Source of the DNA: Desulfurobacteriaceae bacterium
GTDB taxonomy: Bacteria > Aquificota > Aquificia > Desulfurobacteriales > Desulfurobacteriaceae
Assembly: GCA_027068415.1 (NCBI GenBank)
Contig: JAMOTD010000006.1
Location: 62,001-126,000, forward strand
Reading direction: 5' to 3'
Length of the DNA: 64,000 bases
In this document: in pieces, positions 42,269-51,267 of the stretch
Layout: every line of letters begins with the position of its first letter
How positions within the stretch are numbered: position 1 is the stretch's first letter
Notes under the pieces: generated by a model
Databases searched by the model: none
Told to the model about the DNA's origin: nothing
The model's input: the letters and a program-made list of their open reading frames with translations, nothing else
Position numbers and translations under genes: made by a program

Positions 42269-42957
42269 GAAGAGCACTGGCAGCTGCTCTAACCGCCGCC
42301 CTTTTAACCGGAGCTCCCGCCCTTGCAGAGAGCTCCCAACCCCAACAGCAGGTAAAGATTGACAGGAAGGTAAAGAGGGAGTTCTTCCTCGCCTTAAGGA
42401 GCGGCGACTTTAAGAAGGCAGAGGAGCTTATAGCGAGCGGCAAAGTTCCAGTTGACTTCAGGAACAAGTTCAGCCAAACCCCCCTCTACTACGCCGCAGA
42501 CGCCGACAGCGTTGAGTTTGCAAACTTCCTGATTGAGCACGGTGCAGACGTAAACGCTAAAGATTTCTTCGGAATTACTCCCCTGCACGAGGCGGTAATA
42601 AGGGGGAGCTACAGGGTCGCAAAGCTCCTGATTGAGAAGGGAGCAGACGTAAACGCCAAAGACAACTACGGCTACACCCCCCTCCACCTTGCTGCCATTT
42701 ACAACAGACCAAAAATAGCGAAGCTCCTCATTGAGCACGGAGCAAAGGTTAACGAGAAGGATAACTACGGAAATACTCCCCTCCACTACTGCGGAACAAC
42801 TTTCGGAACTGCCCCGGTTGCAAAGGTCCTCCTTGAAAATGGCGCAGACCCGACAGTAAAGAACAACAGGGGCAAAACTCCCCTCCAGCTTGCAAACGAG
42901 GTTAAGAACTACCCGGTTGCAAGGTTAATTACCAAATACCTTGAGAAGAGAAAGTAA
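42265..42957 (+). CDS. Exported ankyrin-repeat protein
   Basis: 230 aa. An N-terminal signal peptide (MRRALAAALTAALLTGAPALA) precedes a short linker and five ankyrin repeats from about residue 35 to 225. Clear repeats begin near residues 70, 103, 136 and 169 (e.g. GITPLHEAVIRGSYRVAKLL, GYTPLHLAAIYNRPKIAKLL, GNTPLHYCGTT), with GADVNAKD loops. Predicted periplasmic protein-binding scaffold; the partner is unknown. Starts within the mfd stop (ATGA) and ends one base into the next gene. Confidence 0.88.
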   Translation: MRRALAAALTAALLTGAPALAESSQPQQQVKIDRKVKREFFLALRSGDFKKAEELIASGKVPVDFRNKFSQTPLYYAADADSVEFANFLIEHGADVNAKDFFGITPLHEAVIRGSYRVAKLLIEKGADVNAKDNYGYTPLHLAAIYNRPKIAKLLIEHGAKVNEKDNYGNTPLHYCGTTFGTAPVAKVLLENGADPTVKNNRGKTPLQLANEVKNYPVARLITKYLEKRK

Positions 42958-43238
42958 TGGAGATAGTTCTCATCAGCCTCGCCGTCTTCTTCTTTCTCCT
43001 GCTCTTCCTCCTCCTTCTCCTGTTCTTCTTAGGGTTTGTCTTCTCATTCTTTAACTTCATTGAAAGAAAGCTCGGCCAGCCCCTTTCAAAGCTCCTCTTC
43101 GGCCTCTCATTCGTAGCAGGACTCTACCTGCTCCTGTGGGGCTGGGGAAACCTTAACGTCCACGGGGTCTATACTGGGGCTTTTTTGGTCGTAATCTCAA
43201 CTCTCTACTTCCTCTCCGAGAGCACTCAGACCTATTAA
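42957..43238 (+). CDS. Small membrane protein, three predicted helices
   Basis: 93 aa. A very Leu/Phe-rich first helix (SLAVFFFLLLFLLLLLFF), a short charged loop FIERKLGQPLS, then two more helices (LLFGLSFVAGLYLLLWGWG and YTGAFLVVISTLYFL). Not recognised. It is translationally coupled to the ankyrin gene (taATGg) and ends four bases across the stop of the opposing lipoprotein gene. Confidence 0.7.
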   Translation: MEIVLISLAVFFFLLLFLLLLLFFLGFVFSFFNFIERKLGQPLSKLLFGLSFVAGLYLLLWGWGNLNVHGVYTGAFLVVISTLYFLSESTQTY

Positions 43239-43699
43239 ATTCCGAACTTCACCAGGATTTTCCCCTCTTCAACCTTTATGGACTTAACCAGCTCGGCCTT
43301 ACTCCCTTTCAGCCTATAAACGGGAAGCCTGCCGATGCTCTTTAAAGCCCTTGAAAGGAGCTTCCTCTCTGCCGGCCCTCCCAAGTTAAGAGGAATGAGG
43401 TCTGTAAGGTAAATAGTCTTCGTTTTCGGGTCGTAAACGACCTTCCCCTTAGCCTTTACCGTCCTCTCCTTTGGCTTCATAAGGGGAAGGGAGAGCCTGT
43501 ACTTGAGCTTCACCTGAGCCTCGTCGTTCCCCAGGAGCTTTAGAGAGGGCTCAAGGAGCTCCACCTTTGCAAGGGCGTACTCCTTCTCAACGGGGAAGCT
43601 CCGGGAGAGGTTCCTGTTAACCTGACTTTCGGTTATGGCCATCGTATAGGCACAGGAAAAGAGAAAGAGCGAAACCATTAAGAGAGCAAACTTTTTCAC
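43235..43699 (-). CDS. DUF1439/YceB-like lipoprotein
   Basis: 154 aa. I use GTG 43699, with GGGG at proper spacing; this places a short basic N-terminus before LLMVSLFLFSC, a good lipobox. The mature part begins AYTMAITESQVNRNLSRSFPVEKEY and continues with alternating beta strands (VKLKYRLSLPLMKPKERTVKAKGKVVYDP), resembling the tubular lipid-binding DUF1439 proteins. Function unknown. Its 3' end overlaps the small membrane protein gene by four bases; it diverges from the porin gene. Confidence 0.72.
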   Translation of the reverse strand: MKKFALLMVSLFLFSCAYTMAITESQVNRNLSRSFPVEKEYALAKVELLEPSLKLLGNDEAQVKLKYRLSLPLMKPKERTVKAKGKVVYDPKTKTIYLTDLIPLNLGGPAERKLLSRALKSIGRLPVYRLKGSKAELVKSIKVEEGKILVKFGI

Positions 43700-43713
43700 T
43701 TTTTTTCCCCTTT

Positions 43714-43749
43714 CTAACACTTTTTAACAATTTTCAAGTTATCTTAACA
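43714..43749 (+). repeat. TTAACA-type repeats at about 10-base spacing before the porin gene
   Basis: CTAACA (43714), TTAACA (43724), a degenerate TTCAAG (43733), and TTAACA (43744) stand on one face of the helix, 29-64 bases before the porin ATG. The word and phasing resemble PhoP/PhoB binding sites in other bacteria and the TTTACA array before nuoA. Since pstS follows the porin, phosphate control is a reasonable guess. Confidence 0.45.
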
Positions 43750-43777
43750 CTACCAAACCGATAAGCAGGGAGGAGAT

Positions 43778-44914
43778 ATGAAGAGAGTTCTACTTGGAAT
43801 CCTCACAGCAACCCTCCTTATATCACCTGTCAAGGCAGCAACCGTCTTAATTAACGGAGTACCGGTAAACAAGCTCTACGTTGACTCTGAAGGAAGGCTC
43901 TACCTCACCCCGGGCCCGGGGAGAAAGCCGGTAAAAATTGAGGTGCCGGCAGAAAAGGGGACTACTCCCGTAGTCTCAAAGGATAAAAAGATAAAAGTAG
44001 GGGGAACTGCTTACCTACACTACGACGTTGATGCGAAAAATCCCACCCACAACAACGCCTTCAAGCTGACAAGAAACTACGTTGAGCTCAGGGGCTACTT
44101 TAACGACAAAGACTTCTTTAGAACAACCCTTGACGTTAAGCAGAGTGATGCCGTTGACGGAGGCTCTTACGTAGTAAGGCTAAAGTACGCCTACGCCTAC
44201 TTTGACGGCGTCCTTCCCCACACCGGCGTTGAGGTGGGCCTGGCTCACCGCCCGTGGATAGACTGGGAGGAGCACCACGGCTGGCTCCACAGAGACCTTG
44301 AAGAGACTTTTATTGAAAACAAAAGGGGAGCCCACCTGATAAACTCTGCCGACTTCGGGCTCAACTTTAAGGGACACTACGGTATGGCCTCTTGGGAGCT
44401 GGGACTCTTTAACGGAGAGGGATACCACGGGGAAGAGGAGAGCTCCCACTTCGGTAAATCCCTTGAGGGAAGGCTCTCACTGAACCTTTTTGACGGGTTT
44501 ACCCTTTCGGGCCACACGGTCCACTCCTTTGACCACAAAGGGGAGAAGTTTGACAGGCACATCTACCAGGTTCACGCCGTTTACAACAACCCCTACTTCT
44601 TAATTGCAGCCCAGTACATCTGGGATAGGGACGACTACTACAGCAGAGACGACAAAAAGCCCCACGGCTACTCAGTTAACGGAGACCTAAAACTTAAGCC
44701 CCTCACAGGTTACCCCCTCGGAATCTTGGCAAGGTACGACAGGTGGGATACGGACAACGGCGGAGAGGACGTTAAGAAACACTTCGTTTACGGCCTCTTT
44801 TACAACCTTAACAGCCACGTGAGGCTGACGGTTGCTCAGGATAGGCTCCTTGCGGAGGATAACGCAGGGAACGACGAGAATACTGTAATGGGAGTCGCTC
44901 AGGTTAAGTGGTAA
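43778..44914 (+). CDS. Outer membrane porin, phosphate-selective OprO/OprP type
   Basis: 378 aa. Signal peptide MKRVLLGILTATLLISPVKA, a region with VLINGVPVNKLYVDSEGRLYL, then a 16-strand-like beta barrel with alternating aromatic residues (YLHYDVDAKNP, NYVELRGYFNDKDFFRTTLDV, RLKYAYAYFDGVLPHTG, GLAHRPWIDWEEHHGW). It ends VMGVAQVKW, with the C-terminal aromatic residue that outer membrane assembly needs. It precedes pstS by 62 bases, supporting phosphate import across the outer membrane. GGGAGGAG precedes the ATG. Confidence 0.82.
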   Translation: MKRVLLGILTATLLISPVKAATVLINGVPVNKLYVDSEGRLYLTPGPGRKPVKIEVPAEKGTTPVVSKDKKIKVGGTAYLHYDVDAKNPTHNNAFKLTRNYVELRGYFNDKDFFRTTLDVKQSDAVDGGSYVVRLKYAYAYFDGVLPHTGVEVGLAHRPWIDWEEHHGWLHRDLEETFIENKRGAHLINSADFGLNFKGHYGMASWELGLFNGEGYHGEEESSHFGKSLEGRLSLNLFDGFTLSGHTVHSFDHKGEKFDRHIYQVHAVYNNPYFLIAAQYIWDRDDYYSRDDKKPHGYSVNGDLKLKPLTGYPLGILARYDRWDTDNGGEDVKKHFVYGLFYNLNSHVRLTVAQDRLLAEDNAGNDENTVMGVAQVKW

Positions 44915-44919
44915 AACTC

Positions 44920-44940
44920 GGCGGGCATCCCTGCCTTTTT
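44920..44940 (+). terminator. Weak hairpin with T-run between porin and pstS
   Basis: GGCGGG-CAT-CCCTGCC (44920-44935), a six-pair stem with one bulged T, followed by five T. It lies between the porin stop and the pstS start. It may partly terminate, lowering or separating expression of pstS; no separate pstS promoter is evident after it. Confidence 0.45.
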
Positions 44941-44976
44941 CAGATAGAATTACGTTCAAAACCGAAGGAGGGAAAA

Positions 44977-46032
44977 ATGAAAAAATTCATAGTAGCTGCC
45001 GCACTTCCCGCAATAGTCCTCTCGGGGTGCTTCGGAGGTGGGGAGAAGAAAGAGGAGAGCTCTGCGCCCCACAAAAAGAGCTCCGCAGTAATAAACGGAG
45101 CCGGAGCCACCTTCCCTTACCCGGTTTACGTTAACTGGGCAAAGGAATATGAGAAAGCAACGGGAGTCAAGGTAAACTACCAGGGAATAGGCTCGGGAGG
45201 AGGAATAAGGCAGGTAACCGAGAGAACCGTTGACTTCGGCGGCTCGGACAAGATGCTCTCACCCCAAGAGCTTGATAAGAGAAGGCTCTACCAGTTTCCG
45301 GCAATAATAGGAAGTATAGTAGTTGTCTACAACCTTCCGGGAATCGGCGACGGAGAGCTCAAGCTCTCAAACAGAACCGCCTGCGACATCTTCATGGGAA
45401 AGGTAAACTACTGGGACGACCCGGAAGTTAAGGAGGACAACCCTAACCTTAAGCTCCCCCATCAGAGGATTACCGTAATCCACAGGGCAGAGGGCTCGGG
45501 AACCACTTGGAACTTCACCTACTGGCTCAGTCAGGTCTGCCCAGAGTGGAAGGAGAAGGTGGGCTACGGAAAAGTAGTCAACTGGCCTACCGGAATCGGA
45601 GCAAAGGGGAACGCCGGAGTAACCAACTACGTTAAGCAGACTCCCGGAGGAATCGGCTACGTTGAGTACGCCTACAAACTCCAGAACAACCTTCCGGCAG
45701 CCCAGCTTCAGAGCAAAGAGGGCAACTTCGTAAAGCCTACAGAAGAGAGCTTTAAGGCCGCAGCCTCCCACGCAAGCTGGAAGATGGAAGAGCACTTCTA
45801 CCTTCCCGGAAACCTCCTCCTTCAGTCCGGAAAGGAGAGCTGGCCTTTAACTGCCGCAAGCGTAATTCTGCTGCCAAGGGAAAAGAAGGAGAGGAACAAA
45901 CTGGTTATAGAGTTCTTTGACTGGGCATTTAAGAACGGCGACCAAATTGCAGTTAAGCTCGGATACGTACCTCTACCCGAAAGCACCAAGGAGATGGTCA
46001 GGAAGTACTGGAAAGAGGTCGTCCTGAAGTAG
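44977..46032 (+). CDS. pstS: Phosphate-binding lipoprotein PstS
   Basis: 351 aa periplasmic binding protein feeding PstCAB. Start placed at ATG 44977, preceded by AAGGAGGG; the track begins 23 codons too early. Signal peptide with lipobox VLSGC. The mature protein has INGAGATFPYPVYVNWAKEY, YQGIGSGGGIRQVTERTVDFGGSD, HRAEGSGTTWNFTYWLSQV and GNAGVTNYVKQTPGGIGYVEYAY, the phosphate-contact segments of PstS. The rest of the transporter is encoded at 23.3-25.9 kb. Confidence 0.96.
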   Translation: MKKFIVAAALPAIVLSGCFGGGEKKEESSAPHKKSSAVINGAGATFPYPVYVNWAKEYEKATGVKVNYQGIGSGGGIRQVTERTVDFGGSDKMLSPQELDKRRLYQFPAIIGSIVVVYNLPGIGDGELKLSNRTACDIFMGKVNYWDDPEVKEDNPNLKLPHQRITVIHRAEGSGTTWNFTYWLSQVCPEWKEKVGYGKVVNWPTGIGAKGNAGVTNYVKQTPGGIGYVEYAYKLQNNLPAAQLQSKEGNFVKPTEESFKAAASHASWKMEEHFYLPGNLLLQSGKESWPLTAASVILLPREKKERNKLVIEFFDWAFKNGDQIAVKLGYVPLPESTKEMVRKYWKEVVLK

Positions 46033-46061
46033 GAAAGTTGAGCAATTGATAAAAACGAACG

Positions 46062-46082
46062 GCCGCCCTCTGGGCGGCTTTT
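46062..46082 (+). terminator. Terminator after pstS
   Basis: GCCGCCC-TCT-GGGCGGC (46062-46078) followed by TTTT, 30 bases after the pstS stop: a seven-pair GC stem with a three-base loop. Clear Rho-independent terminator for the porin-pstS unit. Confidence 0.88.
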
Positions 46083-46195
46083 CTATTTGGGGAGGTGCCG
46101 GGCACGACGGACTAAAGGAAATTTTAGAAAATTAGTTTTATTTAATCAAGGTAAAATCTAAAAATAAATCTGACAGAACTCCCCCGAAGGTCTAT

Positions 46196-46226
46196 CTTTC
46201 CCCTACAAACCCTATGGTAGGGAAAG
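46196..46226 (+). promoter_or_regulatory. Hairpin covering the uvrA ribosome binding site
   Basis: CTTTCCCCTAC (46196-46206) pairs with GTAGGGAAAG (46217-46226) with one bulged C and a 10-base loop. The right arm contains the only Shine-Dalgarno-like bases (GGTAGGG) and ends at the base before the uvrA ATG at 46227. In mRNA this would hide the translation start. Confidence 0.55.
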
Positions 46227-49034
46227 ATGAACGAGAAAATCGTAATAAAGGGAGCAAGACAGCACAACCTTAAAAACGTTGACCTTGAGATACCCAAAAA
46301 CAAACTGGTCGTAATAACGGGAGTTTCGGGCTCCGGTAAGTCCTCCTTGGCCTTTGACACCCTCTACGCCGAAGGTCAGAGGAGGTACGTTGAGAGTCTA
46401 TCGGCATACGCCCGCCAGTTCCTTGAGCTGATGGAAAAACCCGACGTTGACCTGATAGAGGGACTCTCTCCGGCAATAGCGATTGAGCAGAAAACGGTCT
46501 CAAAAAACCCCCGCTCAACGGTGGGAACGACAACGGAAATCCACGACTACCTGAGGCTCCTCTTTGCAAGGGCAGGTCAGCCCTACTGCCCCAACTGTAA
46601 AGTTCCAATTGAGCCTCAGACGGTTCAGGAAATCGTTGACAGGGTTTTAAAGAAGGATGGCAGGAGGATTTTAATAATCGCTCCCGTTGTAAGGGAGAGG
46701 AAGGGAGAGCACAGGGACTTACTTGAGAAGTTAGTAAAACAGGGATTTAGGCGCTTCATAGTTGACGGGAAGGAATACAGGGCCGAAGAGGTCTTACAGC
46801 TAAAGCTTGAGAAGAAGGTAAAGCACTCAATAGAGGTGGTAGTTGACAGGTTAAAGGTCTCGGAAAAGCAGAAGAGCAGAATTGCAGACTCGGTTGAAAC
46901 TGCCGTTAACCTCACAGACGGGCTCGTAGTAATAAAGGACTACGACACACAGGAAGAGGAGCTCCTCTCTACAAAGGGCTCCTGCCCCATATGCGGCTTT
47001 AGCTTCAGGGAAATCTCCCCCCGACTCTTCTCATTTAACAGTCCCTTGGGGGCGTGCCCCGAGTGCGGAGGCCTGGGTTTTAGGCTGGCGATTGAGCCAA
47101 ACCTCTTAATAGACTTTGAAAAGCCCCTGATAGAGGCCTTTGAGCTAACCAAGTACGCAAAGTTTGAGTACCTGACCGACCTGATAGAGGCCGGCTGCGA
47201 GCACTTAGGAATCTCTCCCTACGAGAAGGTAAAGGACATACCAAAGGACAAGCTTGAATTTCTACTTCACGCCGAAAAGCAGCCGATTAGGGTTTACGGA
47301 AGCGTCTCGTTCTACAGGGGAAACTATAAACCCTACTACTTTGAGGGGATTTTAAGACACCTTGAAAGGCGCTACAGGGAGAGCGAGTCGGAGTGGGTTA
47401 AGGAGTTAATTGAGCCCTACCTTGTTGAGGTTGAGTGTGAGGCCTGCGGCGGGAAGAGGTTAAACAGGGAGGCCCTCTCGGTAAAAGTGGGAGGGCTGAA
47501 CATCGCCCAGGTTGAGGAGATGACCGTTAAAAAGGCGTACGAGTTCTTTGAGGGGTTGGAGCTCCCGGGGAGTAAAAAAGTAATAGCCGAAAGGATTTTA
47601 AAGGAGATTAAAAACCGCCTTAAGTTCCTTATTGACGTAGGCCTTGACTACCTTACCCTTGAAAGAAGAACCTCAACTCTCTCTGGAGGAGAAAGCCAGA
47701 GGATAAGGCTCGCAACACAGGTCGGTTCAAGGCTATCAGGGGTTCTCTACGTTCTTGACGAGCCCAGCATCGGCCTTCATCAGAGGGATAACAGGAGGCT
47801 GATTGAGACCCTAAAGGGCTTAAGGGACCTGGGAAATACAGTAATCGTTGTTGAGCACGACACGGAAACCATAGAGAGCGCCGACTTTATAGTTGACATG
47901 GGGCCGGGGGCGGGAGTTCATGGAGGGGAGGTAGTAGCAACGGGAAGCCCCGAAGAGATAAAGAGGAACGAGAAATCCCTTACCGGCAAGTACCTCTCCG
48001 GAAAGCTGAAGATAGAAGTACCAAAAAAGAGGAGGAAGCCCGGAGACAAGTGGCTCAGGGTAATCGGGGCAAGGGAGCACAACCTGAAGAACATTACTGT
48101 TGAGTTCCCACTGGGTCTGTTTGTCTGCATAACGGGGGTTTCCGGTTCGGGTAAGTCAACCCTCGTAAACGAAGTACTCTACAAGGCCCTTGCGAGGGAG
48201 ATTTACGGAAGTAAAGTGATACCGGGAAAACACGAAAAAATTGAAGGCCTTGAGTTTATAGATAAAGTAATTAGGGTTGACCAGTCGCCAATAGGAAGGA
48301 CTCCCCGCTCAAACCCGGCAACCTACGTTGACATCTTTACCCCCATTAGGGAGCTCTTTGCCGCAACTCCGGAGGCCAGGGCAAGGGGCTACAAGAAGGG
48401 GAGGTTCTCGTTTAACGTCCCCGGCGGAAGGTGTGAGGCCTGTAAGGGAGACGGCGTAATAAAGATTGAGATGCACTTCCTCCCCGACGTTTACGTAACC
48501 TGTGACGTCTGCGGAGGAAAGAGGTTTAACAGGGAAACCCTTGAAATCACCTACAAGGGGAAAAACATCTACGACGTTCTTGAGATGACCGTTGAAGAGG
48601 CGATGGAGTTCTTCAAGAACCACCCGAAAATCTTTAACAAACTAAAAACTCTCTACGACGTAGGTCTGGGCTACATAAAACTGGGGCAGCCCGCAACGAC
48701 CCTTTCTGGAGGGGAGGCCCAGAGGGTTAAACTGGCAAAGGAGCTCTCAAAGAGGGCTACCGGCAAAACCGTCTACATCTTAGACGAGCCCACGACCGGC
48801 CTCCACCTCCACGACATTAAGAAACTGATTGAGGTTCTCCAGAGGCTCGTAGATAAAGGAAACACTGTAATAGTTATTGAGCACAACCTTGACCTAATAA
48901 AGTGTGCCGACTGGATTATTGACCTGGGACCCGAAGGGGGAGAGGGAGGCGGAAGGGTAGTTGCAACGGGAACGCCGGAGGAAGTTGCAAAAACCGAAAC
49001 CTGGACGGGAAAGTTTCTAAGGGAAGTCCTTTAA
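46227..49034 (+). CDS. uvrA: Excinuclease ABC subunit UvrA
   Basis: 935 aa damage-recognition ATPase of nucleotide excision repair. Two ABC modules: Walker [15 protein letters not shown] (about residue 32) and [14 protein letters not shown] (about residue 636); signatures [12 protein letters not shown] and [15 protein letters not shown]; zinc fingers C-x2-C pairs in [15 protein letters not shown]...[19 protein letters not shown] and CEACKGDG...CDVCGGKR. Its start ATG sits at the foot of a hairpin. Mfd in the same window would recruit it. Confidence 0.97.
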   Translation: MNEKIVIKGARQHNLKNVDLEIPKNKLVVITGVSGSGKSSLAFDTLYAEGQRRYVESLSAYARQFLELMEKPDVDLIEGLSPAIAIEQKTVSKNPRSTVGTTTEIHDYLRLLFARAGQPYCPNCKVPIEPQTVQEIVDRVLKKDGRRILIIAPVVRERKGEHRDLLEKLVKQGFRRFIVDGKEYRAEEVLQLKLEKKVKHSIEVVVDRLKVSEKQKSRIADSVETAVNLTDGLVVIKDYDTQEEELLSTKGSCPICGFSFREISPRLFSFNSPLGACPECGGLGFRLAIEPNLLIDFEKPLIEAFELTKYAKFEYLTDLIEAGCEHLGISPYEKVKDIPKDKLEFLLHAEKQPIRVYGSVSFYRGNYKPYYFEGILRHLERRYRESESEWVKELIEPYLVEVECEACGGKRLNREALSVKVGGLNIAQVEEMTVKKAYEFFEGLELPGSKKVIAERILKEIKNRLKFLIDVGLDYLTLERRTSTLSGGESQRIRLATQVGSRLSGVLYVLDEPSIGLHQRDNRRLIETLKGLRDLGNTVIVVEHDTETIESADFIVDMGPGAGVHGGEVVATGSPEEIKRNEKSLTGKYLSGKLKIEVPKKRRKPGDKWLRVIGAREHNLKNITVEFPLGLFVCITGVSGSGKSTLVNEVLYKALAREIYGSKVIPGKHEKIEGLEFIDKVIRVDQSPIGRTPRSNPATYVDIFTPIRELFAATPEARARGYKKGRFSFNVPGGRCEACKGDGVIKIEMHFLPDVYVTCDVCGGKRFNRETLEITYKGKNIYDVLEMTVEEAMEFFKNHPKIFNKLKTLYDVGLGYIKLGQPATTLSGGEAQRVKLAKELSKRATGKTVYILDEPTTGLHLHDIKKLIEVLQRLVDKGNTVIVIEHNLDLIKCADWIIDLGPEGGEGGGRVVATGTPEEVAKTETWTGKFLREVL

Positions 49035-49068
49035 AATTAAGGCCAAAACTTCCACTAAGGAGGTAAAG

Positions 49069-49425
49069 GTGAAGGTACTTTTAATTTTAAACAGACAGCC
49101 CTACGACGGAACCGACGTTACGTGGAACGCCCTGAGGTTGGCCGGAAAGCTCCTTGAGGCGGGGGCTCTCGTCAGAATTTTCCTGATGAACGACGCAGTT
49201 GACCTTGCAAGGAACGAAACGGTAAAGCCCGAAAATTACGACCAAGACCTGGTGGCAATGCTCAAAGAGCTAATAGAGAAAGGGGTGCCGGTAAAGGTCT
49301 GCGGTACCTGTATGGCAAGGTGCGGAATTCACAAGGGTAAGCCCTACTTTGAGGGAGCAGAGAAGGCAACGATGAACGACCTCGTAGAGTGGGTTCTTGA
49401 CAGCGACAAGGTCTTAACCTTTTAA
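49069..49425 (+). CDS. DsrE/TusD-like sulfur-handling protein
   Basis: 118 aa. KVLLILNRQPYDGTDVTWNALRLAGKLLEAG and VRIFLMNDAVDLA are the DsrE fold; CGTCMARCGI near residue 85 provides three cysteines, the position of the sulfur-carrying Cys in this family. It begins at GTG 49069 with AAGGAGG upstream. Likely a persulfide carrier in cytosolic sulfur metabolism or a stand-alone DsrE protein; it is not in a tusBCD operon. It lies after uvrA by 34 bases. Confidence 0.87.
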   Translation: MKVLLILNRQPYDGTDVTWNALRLAGKLLEAGALVRIFLMNDAVDLARNETVKPENYDQDLVAMLKELIEKGVPVKVCGTCMARCGIHKGKPYFEGAEKATMNDLVEWVLDSDKVLTF

Positions 49426-49451
49426 AGGGAGGGGAGTTCCCCCTCTCCGGG

Positions 49452-50186
49452 CTAAGAGAGCTCCTTCATTGCGGCCTCGTGGCAGATGAAACACTCCATC
49501 TTGGTCTTCTGGGTTCCCTTAACGGAAGCGGGCTTAAAGCCGCCGAAGTGGTAGGCGTTAAGGAGCTCCACGGTCTTCGCAGCCACAGAGGCGGTTAACC
49601 TTGCGCACCTCTCAGAGCGCTCCTTACTGTTGTAGAGAATCGGCCTCTTGAGGGCTACAGAGGCAATTTTGCACCACCTCTGAACCGAGACGTGGCACAG
49701 GGGCGAGTGGGAGACGCTCTTGGGGAAGTTGGGAATGTCAACCTTGCCGCAAACCTTGGGTTGGTAGGTGGGGAGCTCGGCCTTCTGGTACCACTCAAAG
49801 AGAACGTCAATCATCGGCTTAAAGTCTTTACAGGTAAGGTTGAAGATTGCCGCCGCTCCGTTGAGAGTTCCGCAGACAGTTCCCCAGCCGGCAACTCCTC
49901 CGCCGCCGTACCAGAACATTAGAGAGGGAATCCCGAGGTAAGGCCCTCCTACCTTCTCCTTAAGGGTATCAATTATTGAGCTAAATACTCCGTAGCAGCA
50001 CTCGTGGTGGAAGTAGCCCTGATAGGCTCTGTCGGCTATCTCCTCAGGGTCAAGTTTAACGTAGGGTAGCGGAAGTTTAACCTCTTCAGTTTTTGAAGCA
50101 AGGGCGGGGAGGTTTCCGGTCAAAATCCCGGCAGTTATACCAACTCCGGCAAGAAAACCATTCTTTAAGAACTTCCTCCTCTCCAT
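49452..50186 (-). CDS. Tat-exported split-Soret cytochrome c-like protein
   Basis: 244 aa from ATG 50186, which has AAGGAGG upstream; the track start at 50210 has none. Twin-arginine signal ERRKFLKNGFLAGVGITAGIL. The mature part has many Cys: HHECCYGVFSS, GWGTVCGTLNGAAAIF (the CGxxxG-type segment), PLCHVSVQRWCK and RCARL. A single heme-c motif, CFICH, lies near the C-terminus. This combination matches what I know of the C_GCAxxG_C_C/split-Soret cytochrome c group. The partner redox enzyme is unknown. It diverges from a broken TrmB-type gene. Confidence 0.7.
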   Translation of the reverse strand: MERRKFLKNGFLAGVGITAGILTGNLPALASKTEEVKLPLPYVKLDPEEIADRAYQGYFHHECCYGVFSSIIDTLKEKVGGPYLGIPSLMFWYGGGGVAGWGTVCGTLNGAAAIFNLTCKDFKPMIDVLFEWYQKAELPTYQPKVCGKVDIPNFPKSVSHSPLCHVSVQRWCKIASVALKRPILYNSKERSERCARLTASVAAKTVELLNAYHFGGFKPASVKGTQKTKMECFICHEAAMKELS

Positions 50187-50246
50187 GGCACCTCCTTTAT
50201 TACCATTCATTAGTGGTGAATTTACCGCCAGTATATCATTACTTCC

Positions 50247-50933
50247 ATGGAAAGGAACGAGGTTATTGGCCTTTTAAAAAAGTTCGGGCTCAATACTTAC
50301 GAGGCCAATGCTACATTTCCCTCCTTGAAACGGAAGGGGCAACGGCGCCGGAGGTTGCCAAGAGGTCGGGGGTTCCCCCCAGAGGGTTTACGACTCCCTC
50401 TCCTCCTTAGAGGAGAAAGGATTGGTTCAGGTTGTAAATAGGAAGCCGAAGCTCTACGTTCCCCTGTCTGTAAGGGAGGCCCCTACTCAACAGGCTCTAC
50501 CAGATAAAACTTGACTTTGAGAGGAGAGCTCCCTCAAAAGCCAAAGAGAAAACAGGTAGCGAAGAGGTCTTCACCGTTGAGGGGGAGAAAGCAGTAGTCT
50601 CAACGGCCGTAAGGTTAATCTCCTCGGCTGAAAAGAGCGTTAAGATAGCCGGTATCAGACCACTCTTTGCTTTCGGGTGCAGGGGGAACCTCGGGAAGTA
50701 GCTGAAAGAGGTGGGTAGAGCTCTTAGCAGTAGGAAAGTTTGATACCCCCTGCAAGGAGGAGATTAAGAGATTAGGGGGAAGGTACTTAGAGAGGGATGT
50801 TGAGTGTACTTACCTCCTGATAGTTGACGAGAGTAAGCTCCTCTACATCTACTCGGGAGACAGGGGAACCTTTACCGAGAGCAGAGGGGTTATAACGCCC
50901 ATCCCCTCCTACTTCAGGGAGCTCTCTACTTAG
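50247..50933 (+). pseudogene. Degraded TrmB-like transcriptional regulator
   Basis: The piece MERNEVIGLLKKFGLNTYEAN is a TrmB N-terminus. The next frame continues YISLLETEGATAPEVAKRSG, and further frames give SSLEEKGLVQVVNRKPKLYV, REALLNRLYQIKLDFERRAP (interrupted), EEVFTVEGEKAVVSTAVRLI and finally RYLERDVECTYLLIVDESKL to a TAG at 50933. I find frame breaks near 50311, 50378 and 50492, an in-frame TAG near 50697, and another break near 50740. Several independent lesions argue for a true pseudogene rather than a sequencing slip. It once was a winged-helix regulator with a sensor domain, perhaps for the divergent cytochrome gene. Confidence 0.85.
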
Positions 50934-51267
50934 CGGCGGGGGCCGGCTGGCTGTCAACCGTGTACCAGCTCTCCCTTACGTGGATAACCTTGCCGTCCTT
51001 GGTTTTAACGTCGTACTCGGTCTCAGCGTTAACGGTGTGCTGGTTAACCTGGTCGCTCCCCATAACGTAGCCGAGAATTCCACCTGCAACTGCCCCGTAG
51101 ATTGCCGCGTCTTTGGCAGAGGCCTTGTAGTGCTTGTGGGTTGCAGCCCCTATTGTCGCTCCGCCGAGGGCTCCGAGCATTGCAGCGTCGGTCTTTGAAA
51201 GCTGGGTTGAGGTACATCCGGAAACGAGGAGGGCAAGAAAGCTAAGTGTCAGAATTAACTTTTTCAT
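50926..51267 (-). CDS. Glycine-zipper lipoprotein
   Basis: 113 aa. I use ATG 51267 with GGAG upstream; the track adds 33 spurious residues. Signal with lipobox LLVSGC, then AAMLGALGGATIGAATHKHY and AAIYGAVAGGILGYVMGSDQ, two Gly-zipper helices like those of outer-membrane 17 kDa/YMGG proteins. It is the third gene of the DUF104-spoVG operon and overlaps the spoVG end by 26 bases. Its end meets the tail of the TrmB pseudogene. Confidence 0.8.
   Translation of the reverse strand: MKKLILTLSFLALLVSGCTSTQLSKTDAAMLGALGGATIGAATHKHYKASAKDAAIYGAVAGGILGYVMGSDQVNQHTVNAETEYDVKTKDGKVIHVRESWYTVDSQPAPAAK

Noticed and set aside
50093-50410. 105 aa plus-strand ORF
   Set aside because: Its end is one frame of the broken TrmB-type gene and its start is antisense to the cytochrome gene, so it is not a gene of its own.
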